Source: JBBRNH01 sp038230415
GTDB lineage: Bacteria; Bacteroidota; Bacteroidia; Cytophagales; Spirosomataceae
Length of the DNA stretch: 64,000 nucleotides
NCBI GenBank assembly: GCA_038230415.1
Contig: JBBRNH010000006.1
Span: 47,625 to 111,624, forward strand
Reading direction: 5' to 3'
Shown: positions 8,766-16,734 of the stretch, piece by piece
Numbering within the stretch: position 1 is the first letter of the stretch
How the letters are laid out: the number at the start of each line of letters is the position of its first letter
The notes under the pieces: model-generated
What the model was told of the DNA's origin: nothing
The model's input: only the letters and a program-made list of their open reading frames with translations
The model's database searches: none
Made by a program: the position numbers and the translations under genes

Positions 8766-9371
8766 ATGAAGAAGGTCTTGATTTTGTCATTCCTGCTTAT
8801 CATTATTTCTCAAATTGCAACGGCCCAATCAGGTAGCCGGATTACGGCTAATCCCGATGCAGACACGGTTGCCCGCGTAAACAAGCCACTATCGCTGCTG
8901 AACACCAGTATCTGGCGGCTACGGGCATTGGGCATCGGTATTGAACATGAGCGGATGATTGGCCGGAAAACGTCGTTCGTGGCAGCTGCCAAATTAAGCA
9001 GTTTCCACAGTTCCCGGCTCGTCGGTTTCCCGCCCAGCTTAGTGGTTGGCTACACCGTTAATCCATCGGTGTCGGTGGCGGGCCGCTACTACTACAACCT
9101 GGAAAAGCGGGCAGAAACCGGAAAATTTGTCCGGCATAACTCCGGTAATTATCTGATGGCCCGGGCCGTCTATATTTTTCCCTACATCTCAGAAAGTGAC
9201 CGCGATGTGACTGATCTACTGCCCGGTAGCCGGGCTGGTGTAGAACTGTTTTGGGGCTTTCAACGAACCTACCGCGACGGTTTTTACCTGAATCTGGCAC
9301 TTGGTGGCGGGTTGGCTACTTACTATTCTGGTTTCAGGAGCCAGTTTACGCTGGGGTATGTTTTGCCTTAG
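8766..9371 (+). CDS. Small predicted outer-membrane beta-barrel protein (paralogue of 13450-14031)
   Basis: The 201-residue product starts with a clear Sec signal peptide (MKKVLILSFLLIIISQIATAQ). It continues as alternating hydrophobic and polar strands ending in an aromatic-rich C-terminus, as expected of a small barrel. It shares segments with the protein at 13450-14031: SVAGRYYYNLEKR against SVAGRYFYNFERR, NSGNYL in both, and GFQRTYRDGFYLNL against GFQRTYRKNFYLNL. The function is unknown. It is convergent with the LpxR-like gene, which ends 27 bases away. The barrel prediction is inference from pattern, while the paralogy is directly visible. Confidence 0.75.
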   Translation: MKKVLILSFLLIIISQIATAQSGSRITANPDADTVARVNKPLSLLNTSIWRLRALGIGIEHERMIGRKTSFVAAAKLSSFHSSRLVGFPPSLVVGYTVNPSVSVAGRYYYNLEKRAETGKFVRHNSGNYLMARAVYIFPYISESDRDVTDLLPGSRAGVELFWGFQRTYRDGFYLNLALGGGLATYYSGFRSQFTLGYVLP

Positions 9372-9398
9372 TTGTGGCTCTTTTAGCCGTAATTCACT

Positions 9399-10376
9399 TC
9401 ACCCCCCAAACGATACGCCAATCCTGATGCCACCCCAACGGTGCGGTCGGCCAGTCTCAAATTCTCTTGTTAGTAACGACTGGTAATATTCGAGATACAG
9501 GTTTCTGTATTTCAGCACGGCCCCGAAATTAGCCTGAAACGTAGCCCGCTTCACTTGATTAGCTGGAATCGTGTAGGGACTATCGCGGTTAAACAAGCCG
9601 CCCTGCAACGTGGCATCGTAACCAACCACGCTCACCAACGGCTGGGCGTACCCGTATAATTGCAAGCCCGAACGCGCAATGCCGGGGCTATTGCCAAACG
9701 GCGAATTGAACCGGCCCGCCATCACCACAAACCCCGCTTGCGCCCGGTTCACAAACGTGCCTGCCTGAACCTGCCCGTTGGCACTGACCGAGAGCGCGTT
9801 GCGGTAGGCATACAATTGTTTCTCGACCGTGAGGGCATAATTCACAATCACGTCGTTCCGAATCTGGTGCTGCCAGCCCTGGGGCGTAATGCCGTTGATG
9901 GCCCGGTGAATGGCCGTTTGCATCTCGCCCCCGAACGCCACCGGCCCCACCATGCCCGTACTCAGCACCGACGATACCCGAATCCGACGCACGGTATCGG
10001 CAGACATACTGAACGTTTTGAGCAGAATGGCCCCGGCAAACGGACGGTCGCCAACCAAAATAGCATCGCTCTGGATGGTGGTAGGCGTGAAACCGAAATG
10101 CTCAAAGGCTAAGCCGTATTTGGCCGTGTTGCGGTTGGTGGTAATGAGCAACGCCGTGAGCGGGTTTTTGCGGAGGGCCGGGTGAACAAATTCAAAATTG
10201 TAGCCCTGCGTGTAGTACAGGTCGGAGGCCGTAAAATAGTCGTTGTCGTAGTGCAGCCGGGCGTATTGGGCCTGGTCTATCTGCCGAAACGAGGCTGTGT
10301 TATCTATCCGTTGGGCCATTCCCAGAATGGGGAGGAGACACCACAGAACGGCGAAAAATGCGTTGAATCGTTGCAT
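9399..10376 (-). CDS. lpxR: LpxR-family lipid A deacylase (DUF2219)
   Basis: LpxR enzymes are outer-membrane barrels that remove the 3'-acyloxyacyl chain from lipid A. The 325-residue protein has a signal peptide (to GMAQ). The family signature around residues 42-60 is present (YDNDYFTASDLYYTQGYNFEF region, with the N-D pair and Y-T-x-G), as is the second motif with His in IHRAINGITPQGWQHQ. The C-terminus ends in a strand with GIRIGVSFGG. The residues that match the family's catalytic Asn, Asp and His appear present. Substrate is inferred from the family. It is divergent from the toxin-antitoxin pair. Confidence 0.85.
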   Translation of the reverse strand: MQRFNAFFAVLWCLLPILGMAQRIDNTASFRQIDQAQYARLHYDNDYFTASDLYYTQGYNFEFVHPALRKNPLTALLITTNRNTAKYGLAFEHFGFTPTTIQSDAILVGDRPFAGAILLKTFSMSADTVRRIRVSSVLSTGMVGPVAFGGEMQTAIHRAINGITPQGWQHQIRNDVIVNYALTVEKQLYAYRNALSVSANGQVQAGTFVNRAQAGFVVMAGRFNSPFGNSPGIARSGLQLYGYAQPLVSVVGYDATLQGGLFNRDSPYTIPANQVKRATFQANFGAVLKYRNLYLEYYQSLLTREFETGRPHRWGGIRIGVSFGG

Positions 10377-10413
10377 GAAACTATGTACGGGTATGGGCGC
10401 GGCAACGGATTGG

Positions 10414-10442
10414 TTTGTATTGGCTTCGGGCGGTTATCTTTG
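10414..10442 (+). promoter_or_regulatory. Probable Bacteroidota promoter of the toxin-antitoxin pair
   Basis: A -33 type TTTG (10414-10417) and a -7 box TATCTTTG (10435-10442) are separated by 17 bases, near the expected 19-21. The ATG of the antitoxin follows at 10465, giving a leader of roughly 15 bases. Confidence 0.6.
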
Positions 10443-10464
10443 TAGAAATCAACTACACAACGCC

Positions 10465-10722
10465 ATGACTTATACCGTTGAAATTCAAAAAGACTACGCC
10501 CTGCGGATTCTCGAAGATTTGCAGCTATTGAACGCCATTCGGTTTCAGGAAACAGAAGCCGATACCGAAGCGGAAGATACGTCAGAATTAGAAGACGAAG
10601 AGCCGGAACAAACCAAAGAGCAGCTTCTGGCAAAAGTCGCCAACGCCCTCAACGACGTGAAACTATACCGGCAGGGGAAACTTAAACTTCGCACCTTAGA
10701 CGAGTTTCTCAATGAGTTATAA
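10465..10722 (+). CDS. Antitoxin-like protein of a RelE/ParE-type pair
   Basis: This 85-residue acidic protein starts at the ATG that follows the promoter box; a longer upstream frame is possible but unsupported. The N-terminus MTYTVEIQKDYALRILEDLQ resembles a short folding segment, followed by a run rich in Glu and Asp and a helical C-terminus. It overlaps the toxin gene by 11 bases, the usual arrangement in which the antitoxin comes first. The antitoxin family is not recognised with certainty. The identification rests mainly on the partner gene and the acidic character. Confidence 0.75.
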   Translation: MTYTVEIQKDYALRILEDLQLLNAIRFQETEADTEAEDTSELEDEEPEQTKEQLLAKVANALNDVKLYRQGKLKLRTLDEFLNEL

Positions 10723-11059
10723 GATTATCCCCTCGCCTGATTTTGAACGTGATGCCAAACCACTTCTCAAAAAGTATGCGTCGCTAAAAGATGAACTGAG
10801 TGCGTTAGGGAAATCACTTGCCGCAAACCCACAGCAGGGAACCAGTCTCGGCAAAAATTGCTACAAAATTCGGTTGGGTATCAAGAGTAAGGGAAAAGGC
10901 AAATCGGGCGGGGCCAGAATTGTTAGTTACGTCGTGACCGATGATGAACAGGTTATCCTGCTCACGATTTATGACAAAAGCCAAAAAGCCGACCTCGAAC
11001 CCGGCGAATTGGATACGTTGCTGGCCGGATTGGATACCCAGGATGCGAAGGACAAATAA
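10712..11059 (+). CDS. Type II toxin, RelE/ParE family
   Basis: The 115-residue protein fits the RelE/ParE fold. It starts SYKIIPSPDFERDAKPLLKKY and has a central KIRLGIKSKGKGKSGGARIV strand and loop and a C-terminal VILLTIYDKSQKADL. Members either cleave ribosome-bound mRNA or poison gyrase; which applies cannot be said. The basic middle section is typical. Overlap with the antitoxin stop (ATGAGTTATAA) implies translational coupling. The pair is small and self-contained and may have been acquired horizontally. Confidence 0.85.
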   Translation: MSYKIIPSPDFERDAKPLLKKYASLKDELSALGKSLAANPQQGTSLGKNCYKIRLGIKSKGKGKSGGARIVSYVVTDDEQVILLTIYDKSQKADLEPGELDTLLAGLDTQDAKDK

Positions 11060-11164
11060 GCCTGTGTTACGGCCATTATTGCCTTTACGGTAAATCGGCC
11101 CCTTTCCTGCTTTTTCAGCAGTAGCAATCCTGCTCAACAAATTTCGCGCATCGCGCCCATTTCA

Positions 11165-13351
11165 GTGAATCGTTTTCTACGCTTTTATCTCCCGGTTTTT
11201 CTATCGTTTATGGCCCAGCCGTTACTGGCCCAGAAGAAAAACGAAGCCTACCAACTCCACATCCGGCAAACCACGCTGCCCGTCCGCATTGACGGTGCCA
11301 TTGACGAACCCGCCTGGCAAGGTGCCGAAGTCGCCACTGATTTTGCTATGGTGCTGCCGATGGACACCAGCAAGGCCAATATCCGCACCGAAGTTCGGCT
11401 CACCTACGACCAGCAAAACCTGTATGTCTCGGCGGTGTGTTTTTATACCCAACCCGGACAGCCTGCGCCGGGGCCGAACATGGTGGAGTCAATGCGCCGG
11501 GACTGGAATTTCGGCAAAAACGACAACTTCATCTTTTTCTTAGACACCTTCGACGATCAGACCAACGGCTTTACCTTCGGCACCAATGCAGCGGGGGCGC
11601 AGTGGGACGGTATTCTGTTCGACGGGGGCAGTGCCAACCTGAGCTGGGACAACAAATGGACATCGGTGGTCAAAAACTACGCCGACCGCTACGTGTTCGA
11701 GGCTGCCATTCCGTTTAAATCCATCCGGTATAAAAAAGGCATTACGCGCTGGGGGGTGAATTTCAGTCGGTTAGACCTTAAATCAACTGAAAAATCAGTC
11801 TGGGCCGCCGTGCCGCGCCAGTTCCCGACGGCATCCTTAGGCTACACCGGCACGTTGCTCTGGGATGCGGCTCCGCCGGTGCCATCGGCCAATATTTCGT
11901 TCATTCCCTACGTCCTGGGCGGGCTGTCGCGCGATGCAAAGAACAACCAACCGACCACATTCAGGCGTAATGTGGGCTTCGATGCAAAGGTTGCCATTAC
12001 CTCGGCCCTGAACCTGGATTTAACCGTAAACCCCGATTTTTCGCAGGTGGACGTAGATCAGCAGGTTACGAACCTCGACCGTTTTGAGTTGTTTTTTCCC
12101 GAACGGCGGCAGTTTTTTCTGGAAAACAGCGACCTCTTCGGCGGCTTCGGCTACCAGACCATCCGCCCGTTTTTTAGCCGAAGAATCGGCCTCAACGCGC
12201 CCATTCAGTTTGGAGCGCGGCTCAGTGGCAAACTCAACAAAGACTGGCGCATCGGGCTGATGGATATGCAAACGGGCAGCACCGACCTATTGCCGGGTCA
12301 GAATTTCGCGGTGCTATCGCTGCAACGGCGCGTCTTTGCCCGGTCAAACATCCGGTTGCTGGCCGTGAATAAAGAATCGCTCAACTACACACCGGCTGCC
12401 GACGGTACGGGTGCTACCCGCTACAACCGCAACATCGGGCTGGAATATAACTTAGCCTCGGTCAATAACCTCTGGACGGGTAAGGCTCTGTTTTTGAAAT
12501 CGTTCAGCCCCGGCAAAACGGGCCACGACTGGAGCCACGCGGCCAATATTCAGTACTACGACCGGAAGTGGCAAATCGGCTGGCAGCACGAATACGTCGG
12601 CAGCAACTACACCGCCGAAGTGGGCTACGTGCCGCGCCGGGGCTATATCCGGGTTAATCCGCAACTCGCCTATACCTACCTGTTTAAGCGCGGGCCAGTG
12701 CAGAGCTACACGCCCCTGCTGAACTCGATGTACGTCTTTAACGAAGCCGGGACGCAAACCGACAACGAGACGTTTCTGGCCCATCAACTTACATTCAGGA
12801 GCCGGGCTACGTTTGTGGCCTGGACCGCCCACGACTACGTGAAACTCCTGAACCCGTTTGACCCCACCAACCTCACCGGCGACACCCTGGCGCGGGGAAC
12901 CAACCACAGTTGGAACGCCTGGGGAACGGAGTTTGTCTCGAAACCGCAGAGCGTGTTTACCTACGGGTTTTCGAGCCGCTACGGGGGCTACTACGCCGAC
13001 GGAACCCGCCTCAGTCTGACCGGCACGGTGGGGTATCGGTTTCAGCCTTACGTCAGTCTGGCCGTTAATGCGAGTTACAACGACCTGCGGTTGCCGGAGC
13101 CGTGGAACCAACGGACGTTCTGGCTCATCAGCCCGCGCTTAGACGTAACGATGACCAACACGCTGTATCTGACGGCGTTTTTTCAGTATAACGAGCAGGC
13201 CAAAAACGTGAACCTCAACGCCCGGCTGCAATGGCGATACAAACCCGCGTCTGACCTGTTTATCGTTTATACCGATAATTATCTGCCCGAAAATATGGCC
13301 CTCAAAAACCGGGCTTTGGTGCTGAAATTCACCTACTGGTGGAATGTGTAG
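11165..13351 (+). CDS. DUF5916 protein with CBM9-like N-terminal domain
   Basis: A signal peptide (to LLAQ) is followed by a carbohydrate-binding family 9-like domain (about residues 35-230, with PVRIDGAIDEPAW and the FFLDTFDDQTNG segment). A long DUF5916 domain with barrel-like strands runs to the C-terminus, marked by NPDFSQVDVDQQVTNLDRFELFFPERR-type sequence. Such proteins are common in Bacteroidota and are predicted to be outer-membrane, but their substrate is unknown. The length of 728 residues is normal. The start is GTG at 11165, since it yields the whole signal peptide. It is not in an obvious operon. Confidence 0.88.
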   Translation: MNRFLRFYLPVFLSFMAQPLLAQKKNEAYQLHIRQTTLPVRIDGAIDEPAWQGAEVATDFAMVLPMDTSKANIRTEVRLTYDQQNLYVSAVCFYTQPGQPAPGPNMVESMRRDWNFGKNDNFIFFLDTFDDQTNGFTFGTNAAGAQWDGILFDGGSANLSWDNKWTSVVKNYADRYVFEAAIPFKSIRYKKGITRWGVNFSRLDLKSTEKSVWAAVPRQFPTASLGYTGTLLWDAAPPVPSANISFIPYVLGGLSRDAKNNQPTTFRRNVGFDAKVAITSALNLDLTVNPDFSQVDVDQQVTNLDRFELFFPERRQFFLENSDLFGGFGYQTIRPFFSRRIGLNAPIQFGARLSGKLNKDWRIGLMDMQTGSTDLLPGQNFAVLSLQRRVFARSNIRLLAVNKESLNYTPAADGTGATRYNRNIGLEYNLASVNNLWTGKALFLKSFSPGKTGHDWSHAANIQYYDRKWQIGWQHEYVGSNYTAEVGYVPRRGYIRVNPQLAYTYLFKRGPVQSYTPLLNSMYVFNEAGTQTDNETFLAHQLTFRSRATFVAWTAHDYVKLLNPFDPTNLTGDTLARGTNHSWNAWGTEFVSKPQSVFTYGFSSRYGGYYADGTRLSLTGTVGYRFQPYVSLAVNASYNDLRLPEPWNQRTFWLISPRLDVTMTNTLYLTAFFQYNEQAKNVNLNARLQWRYKPASDLFIVYTDNYLPENMALKNRALVLKFTYWWNV

Positions 13352-13449
13352 GATATGGGCAATTGTTTTCTAACTGCTTTTTAATCAGATAGATTTGGCG
13401 AGATGAGTGAGGAAAAAGACATTTACGGCTCAACAAAATCACCTCGTCC

Positions 13450-14031
13450 ATGAAATCTTTACTGATTTTCTGTATGCTGTTGCCGGGCATCTGTCAGGCG
13501 CAGGATTCGACTCGTTTCTACACGCAAAAAAGCGTGTGGCGGGTTTTGTTTTTGCCGTTGGGCGTAACGAACGAAGCCCGATTGGGGCCGAAAACCACGC
13601 TTGTTTCGACCGTTGCTCTTGGCAGTTATTTTGGCGCACGCAAAGACCTGACAAACACAACGACCAACACACCCGACACTTACTACGGCATTTACGCCGG
13701 TCTCTCGGTAGCGGGGCGGTATTTCTATAATTTCGAACGCCGGTTAGAGCGCGGCAAGAGTATTCGGGCAAACTCAGGTAATTATCTGACGGTGAAAGCT
13801 ACCTATAACACGCCGACGTTGGTTCGTAAAGACCCGGTTCAGTCCACTGAAATCAACAACGCCGAAGGTGCATCGGTGCAGGTAATGTGGGGATTTCAGC
13901 GCACATACCGCAAAAATTTCTACCTGAATTTGGGATTAGGGCTGGGCGCACGGCGTAATTATGTTGGCCCCAGTAGTGATTTTGCCATTGGCTACACGTT
14001 TCCGAATCGGCAATTTGTGCCGGTGCGCTGA
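13450..14031 (+). CDS. Small predicted outer-membrane beta-barrel protein (paralogue of 8766-9371)
   Basis: The 193-residue protein has a signal peptide (MKSLLIFCMLLPGICQAQ) and a beta-rich mature part with the same motifs as the protein 4 kb upstream: SVAGRYFYNFERR, NSGNYL and GFQRTYRKNFYLNLGLG. Both end in an aromatic or proline C-terminus. The two genes are on the same strand, separated by lpxR, the toxin-antitoxin pair and DUF5916. This points to a duplication within the locus. The function is unknown. Confidence 0.7.
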   Translation: MKSLLIFCMLLPGICQAQDSTRFYTQKSVWRVLFLPLGVTNEARLGPKTTLVSTVALGSYFGARKDLTNTTTNTPDTYYGIYAGLSVAGRYFYNFERRLERGKSIRANSGNYLTVKATYNTPTLVRKDPVQSTEINNAEGASVQVMWGFQRTYRKNFYLNLGLGLGARRNYVGPSSDFAIGYTFPNRQFVPVR

Positions 14032-14148
14032 CCACAACCTTTAGTTTTCAAACAGTTTGCTGGCAAGTCGGTTAGGTTGGCTGTAACGAGCGGTTCGGTA
14101 CGGTTTTCCATTTGCTGCAACAAATTCACAATTAAAACTTAACAAGTT

Positions 14149-14376
14149 ATGAAAATCAACTTTCGGGCAAGTTTACCCCTGTTTATCAGCGTGTTTCTAC
14201 TGACCTTCCTCAACGGTTGCGTATCGGTAGGCGGGGTGTTTCAATCGGGTTTCTGGATCGGTATTGTGCTGGCGGCAGTGGCCGTTGGGGTGGTGCTGTG
14301 GCTTGTCTCCAAGATGCGGGGCGGTGGTGGTAGTAGCAGTAGTGGCGGCAGCGATACGGACATCAGCCAACAGTAA
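14149..14376 (+). CDS. Small membrane protein or lipoprotein, Gly/Ser-rich tail
   Basis: This 75-residue product has a hydrophobic N-terminus with a possible lipobox (FLNGC), then a single membrane helix (GIVLAAVAVGVVLWLV) and a C-terminal run of Gly and Ser. Small proteins of this kind occur in Cytophagales, but I assign no function. A strong hairpin follows within 10 bases of the stop. Confidence 0.65.
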   Translation: MKINFRASLPLFISVFLLTFLNGCVSVGGVFQSGFWIGIVLAAVAVGVVLWLVSKMRGGGGSSSSGGSDTDISQQ

Positions 14377-14384
14377 AAAACGTG

Positions 14385-14412
14385 CGAACCCCGGCCAGAT
14401 GGCCGGGGTTCG
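14385..14412 (+). terminator. Hairpin terminator candidate
   Basis: A 12-bp GC-rich stem (CGAACCCCGGCC and its complement) closes around the loop AGAT just after the stop of the 14149 gene. There is no long T tract after it. It probably terminates the plus-strand gene, and possibly also transcripts coming the other way. Confidence 0.7.
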
Positions 14413-14468
14413 GTGTACTGCAAGAGAAAGTATACTATTGGCATACTTGGTTGCTTTTCTGCTTTTAG

Positions 14469-14621
14469 TTAATGCTTCAAAAGTCGTTTCCGATCTTCGG
14501 GTTTCATGTTACTTAAAACATGCTCAATGTGTGCTAGTTTGGCAGCAAGGGCTTCTTCCAGGGTCGCATAACCTGTTGTGTTTTGAGATGGTTTCGGTTT
14601 TTTAGGCTTTATCGCTTCCAT
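14469..14621 (-). CDS. 50-residue basic small protein downstream of DUF6934
   Basis: This ORF is too short for usual thresholds. It starts at the ATG complementary to 14619-14621 and ends at TAA 14469-14471. It overlaps the 3' end of the DUF6934 gene by 20 bases, which suggests coupled translation. The protein is MEAIKPKKPKPSQNTTGYA followed by a helix LEEALAAKLAHIEHVLSNM and a basic end (KPEDRKRLLKH). A charged helical peptide next to a DUF6934 gene may be its partner, but no family is recognised. Support comes from position, start, overlap and codon regularity. Confidence 0.6.
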   Translation of the reverse strand: MEAIKPKKPKPSQNTTGYATLEEALAAKLAHIEHVLSNMKPEDRKRLLKH

Positions 14622-15051
14622 GTTTTTGTTGAGTCAAAAAGGGGTCATACGGCTGATTTGCTCGAAAAGGTTCATATACGTCTTCTCGCCTTCCGTAAAT
14701 ATAAAATTTTTCGTCAGCAAGATGCTGGTTTTGGCTAATCGCAATTCGATATAACCGGGTCCGAGACGCATCGCTACCCGTAAAAACGATTCCTGCATCC
14801 GGTTTTGCCCCAAAAAAGCAATCAAACGTCTGAACAACGGTTGCAAGAACTTTTTCCATATCGTCGTTACCAGACACAGCCATATCATCAAAGCGACCAT
14901 TGGTATAATCCAGCAAGGCTAAATTAAATTCATTAGCCACAGAGGTGGGCTGATAAACAACAAATTTTCGGACAATTCCTTTCGGCCCGATGCTGTCAAA
15001 CCGGAATACCAACGGCTCAATTTCCGTAATCGGATAAACGGGTTTATCCAT
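14602..15051 (-). CDS. DUF6934 family protein
   Basis: The 149-residue protein fits the DUF6934 pattern: a YPITEIEPLVFRFDSIGPKG start, a middle NGRFDDMAVSGNDDMEKVLATVV, then an RTRLYRIAISQNQ segment and a C-terminal YDPFL. The biological role of the family is unknown. Its start codon overlaps the dapA stop (TAATG), so it should be translated in coupling with dapA. A small downstream ORF overlaps its end. The layout mirrors the DUF6883 pair that follows gltB in the same way. Confidence 0.75.
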   Translation of the reverse strand: MDKPVYPITEIEPLVFRFDSIGPKGIVRKFVVYQPTSVANEFNLALLDYTNGRFDDMAVSGNDDMEKVLATVVQTFDCFFGAKPDAGIVFTGSDASRTRLYRIAISQNQHLADEKFYIYGRREDVYEPFRANQPYDPFLTQQKHGSDKA

Positions 15052-15944
15052 TACAATTCCAGCAACCCGTCGTGGAGCAGCACGGCCCGAATTCGCTCGC
15101 CGAGGTCGTCGGAGGCTTTCACGAGTGGTAAGCGGACTTCTGACGAGATCAGGCCCTGCATCTCTAAGATTTTCTTCACGCCAACGGGATTACCTTCCTC
15201 ATACAGCAAGGGGTCAAGCCGCAGAAAGTGCATGAGTTCGCGGCTGGCCGACGCAAAATTACCCGCTAATGCCGACGCAATCAGGGCCGAAAATTTAGCC
15301 GGAAACGCATTGGCTACTACCGACATCACGCCTACACCACCGATGCTGATAATCGGTACGGCCTGCATATCGTCGCCGGAGATGAGCAGGAAATCTTCGG
15401 GTTTGTCGCGGGCAATCTCCATGCACTGCTCAATCACGCACGAGGCTTCTTTGACCCCAATAATATTCTCGTGCTGCGCCAGGGTACAGATCGTTTCGGC
15501 GGTCATGTTGATGCCTGTTCTGAACGGAATGTTGTAGAGAATCACCGGCACCGGCGACGCATCGGCAATCTGCCTGAAATGCTCGATCACCCCGCGTTGG
15601 CCGGGTTTGTTGTAATAGGGGCAAACGGATAAAATAGCCGCAACATTGGTCAAGTCAGTGTCTTGAATCGTTTTTATGACATCGGGTGTAACGTTGCCAC
15701 CAATACCATACACAATGGGCAGGTTACGCGGGTTGTTTTCTTTCAGGAAGGCCAGCAGCTGGGCTTTTTCGGCTTTAGTGATAGTCGGTGATTCGCCGGT
15801 GGTGCCTTGCAGCACGATATACTGAACGCCCCCGTCAGACACGTGCTGAACCACGCGCCGGAAGCCGTCGAAATCAACAGCGTGGTCTTCGGAAAAGGGG
15901 GTTACGATGGCAACGCCAACGCCATGAAAGCGGGAATGGGTCAT
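15051..15944 (-). CDS. dapA: 4-hydroxy-tetrahydrodipicolinate synthase
   Basis: DapA condenses pyruvate with aspartate semialdehyde in lysine and diaminopimelate synthesis. The 297-residue protein has the expected active-site elements: T48/T49 in GTTGESPT, Y137 in VILYNIP and the Schiff-base lysine K165 in GVKEAS. Length and order are typical. It leads a short minus-strand unit with DUF6934 and the small downstream ORF. No lysine riboswitch was recognised upstream. Confidence 0.96.
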   Translation of the reverse strand: MTHSRFHGVGVAIVTPFSEDHAVDFDGFRRVVQHVSDGGVQYIVLQGTTGESPTITKAEKAQLLAFLKENNPRNLPIVYGIGGNVTPDVIKTIQDTDLTNVAAILSVCPYYNKPGQRGVIEHFRQIADASPVPVILYNIPFRTGINMTAETICTLAQHENIIGVKEASCVIEQCMEIARDKPEDFLLISGDDMQAVPIISIGGVGVMSVVANAFPAKFSALIASALAGNFASASRELMHFLRLDPLLYEEGNPVGVKKILEMQGLISSEVRLPLVKASDDLGERIRAVLLHDGLLEL

Positions 15945-16007
15945 TTGATTGGGATTGTATTACCGCAAAGTTAAGCGGGCAAGCCGCAATCAGTGGCCGG
16001 GGAGGGT

Positions 16008-16595
16008 TTACAAATCCAGCGTCAGCGTTAAATCAGGCAGTACAACCTCGCCGGAAAGCTCGACAGCAGGGCCGGTTTTGATTTCGATGGAGCCGTTTTC
16101 GCGGTAGATAAACACTTGCTGCCCGGCCCGGTCAATGAGCCAGCCCAACCGACAACCGTTGTTGCGGTATTTTTCCATTTTCTCTTTGATCGGTTTCAGA
16201 TCGTCGCTTTTCGACCGGATTTCAATCACAAAATCGGGGCAGATCGGCGCGAAGGTTTCCTGCAAATCGGCAGGTAGCGCGTCCCACCGGCTTTTTTCGA
16301 CCCAGGCCACATCCGGTGAGCGCACCGATGAATCGGGCAGTTTAAATCCCGTTGACGAATCGAAGGTATAGCCGCGTTTGGTACGGCGGTTCCAGATACC
16401 TATTTCAATAGAAACATCGGCGTTATAACGGCCTGTTTCGGTGGTGGTTGGGGGCATAAAAAGGATTTTTCCGGTTTCGTCGCGTTCGAGGGCGAGGTTT
16501 TCGTTGGCCTGGCAGAGCGCGAAGAAAAACGCATCATCAAATTCGGCGGTGCGGGGCGGGTGCAGGGTGTGCAGTTCGGGTTCTGAGTAATACAT
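16008..16595 (-). CDS. Uma2-family (DUF820) restriction-endonuclease-like protein
   Basis: Uma2 proteins share the PD-(D/E)xK nuclease fold but their role is not established. The 195-residue form has the usual core: a beta-rich N-terminus, the VRSPDVAWVEKSRW segment with its conserved Asp, and the FVIEIRSKSDDLKPIKEKMEKYRNNG stretch that carries the Glu and Lys. The ATG at 16595 is preferred to the TTG two codons upstream. A promoter box lies at 16617-16624. It is a single gene, divergent from the symporter. Confidence 0.85.
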   Translation of the reverse strand: MYYSEPELHTLHPPRTAEFDDAFFFALCQANENLALERDETGKILFMPPTTTETGRYNADVSIEIGIWNRRTKRGYTFDSSTGFKLPDSSVRSPDVAWVEKSRWDALPADLQETFAPICPDFVIEIRSKSDDLKPIKEKMEKYRNNGCRLGWLIDRAGQQVFIYRENGSIEIKTGPAVELSGEVVLPDLTLTLDL

Positions 16596-16616
16596 AACCA
16601 AGTGTCAGTTCGCTAA

Positions 16617-16624
16617 CAAAGATA
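16617..16624 (-). promoter_or_regulatory. Probable -7 box of the Uma2 gene
   Basis: The minus strand reads TATCTTTG, which matches the Bacteroidota -7 consensus. It lies about 21 bases upstream of the start codon at 16595. No matching -33 TTTG was found at standard distance. Confidence 0.5.
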
Positions 16625-16734
16625 CAAAAACAGTTCTTGGTTTGGTGTCTGACATTTGGCGTTCGATTCAAGTAAACAGCCTTGTCCCGCGCCTTTCCCA
16701 AAAACAGAAACCCGAACTCCGAAAATCAAACTCC

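Noticed and set aside
10297..10464. Extended N-terminus of the antitoxin
   Set aside because: The extra residues are basic and upstream of the promoter box, so ATG 10465 was chosen.
13407..13730. 107-residue plus-strand frame overlapping 13450-14031
   Set aside because: It overlaps a gene with a clear signal peptide and paralogue and has no conserved pattern.
15945..16007. Lysine riboswitch upstream of dapA
   Set aside because: The spacing to the Uma2 gene is only 63 bases and no riboswitch-like helices were seen.
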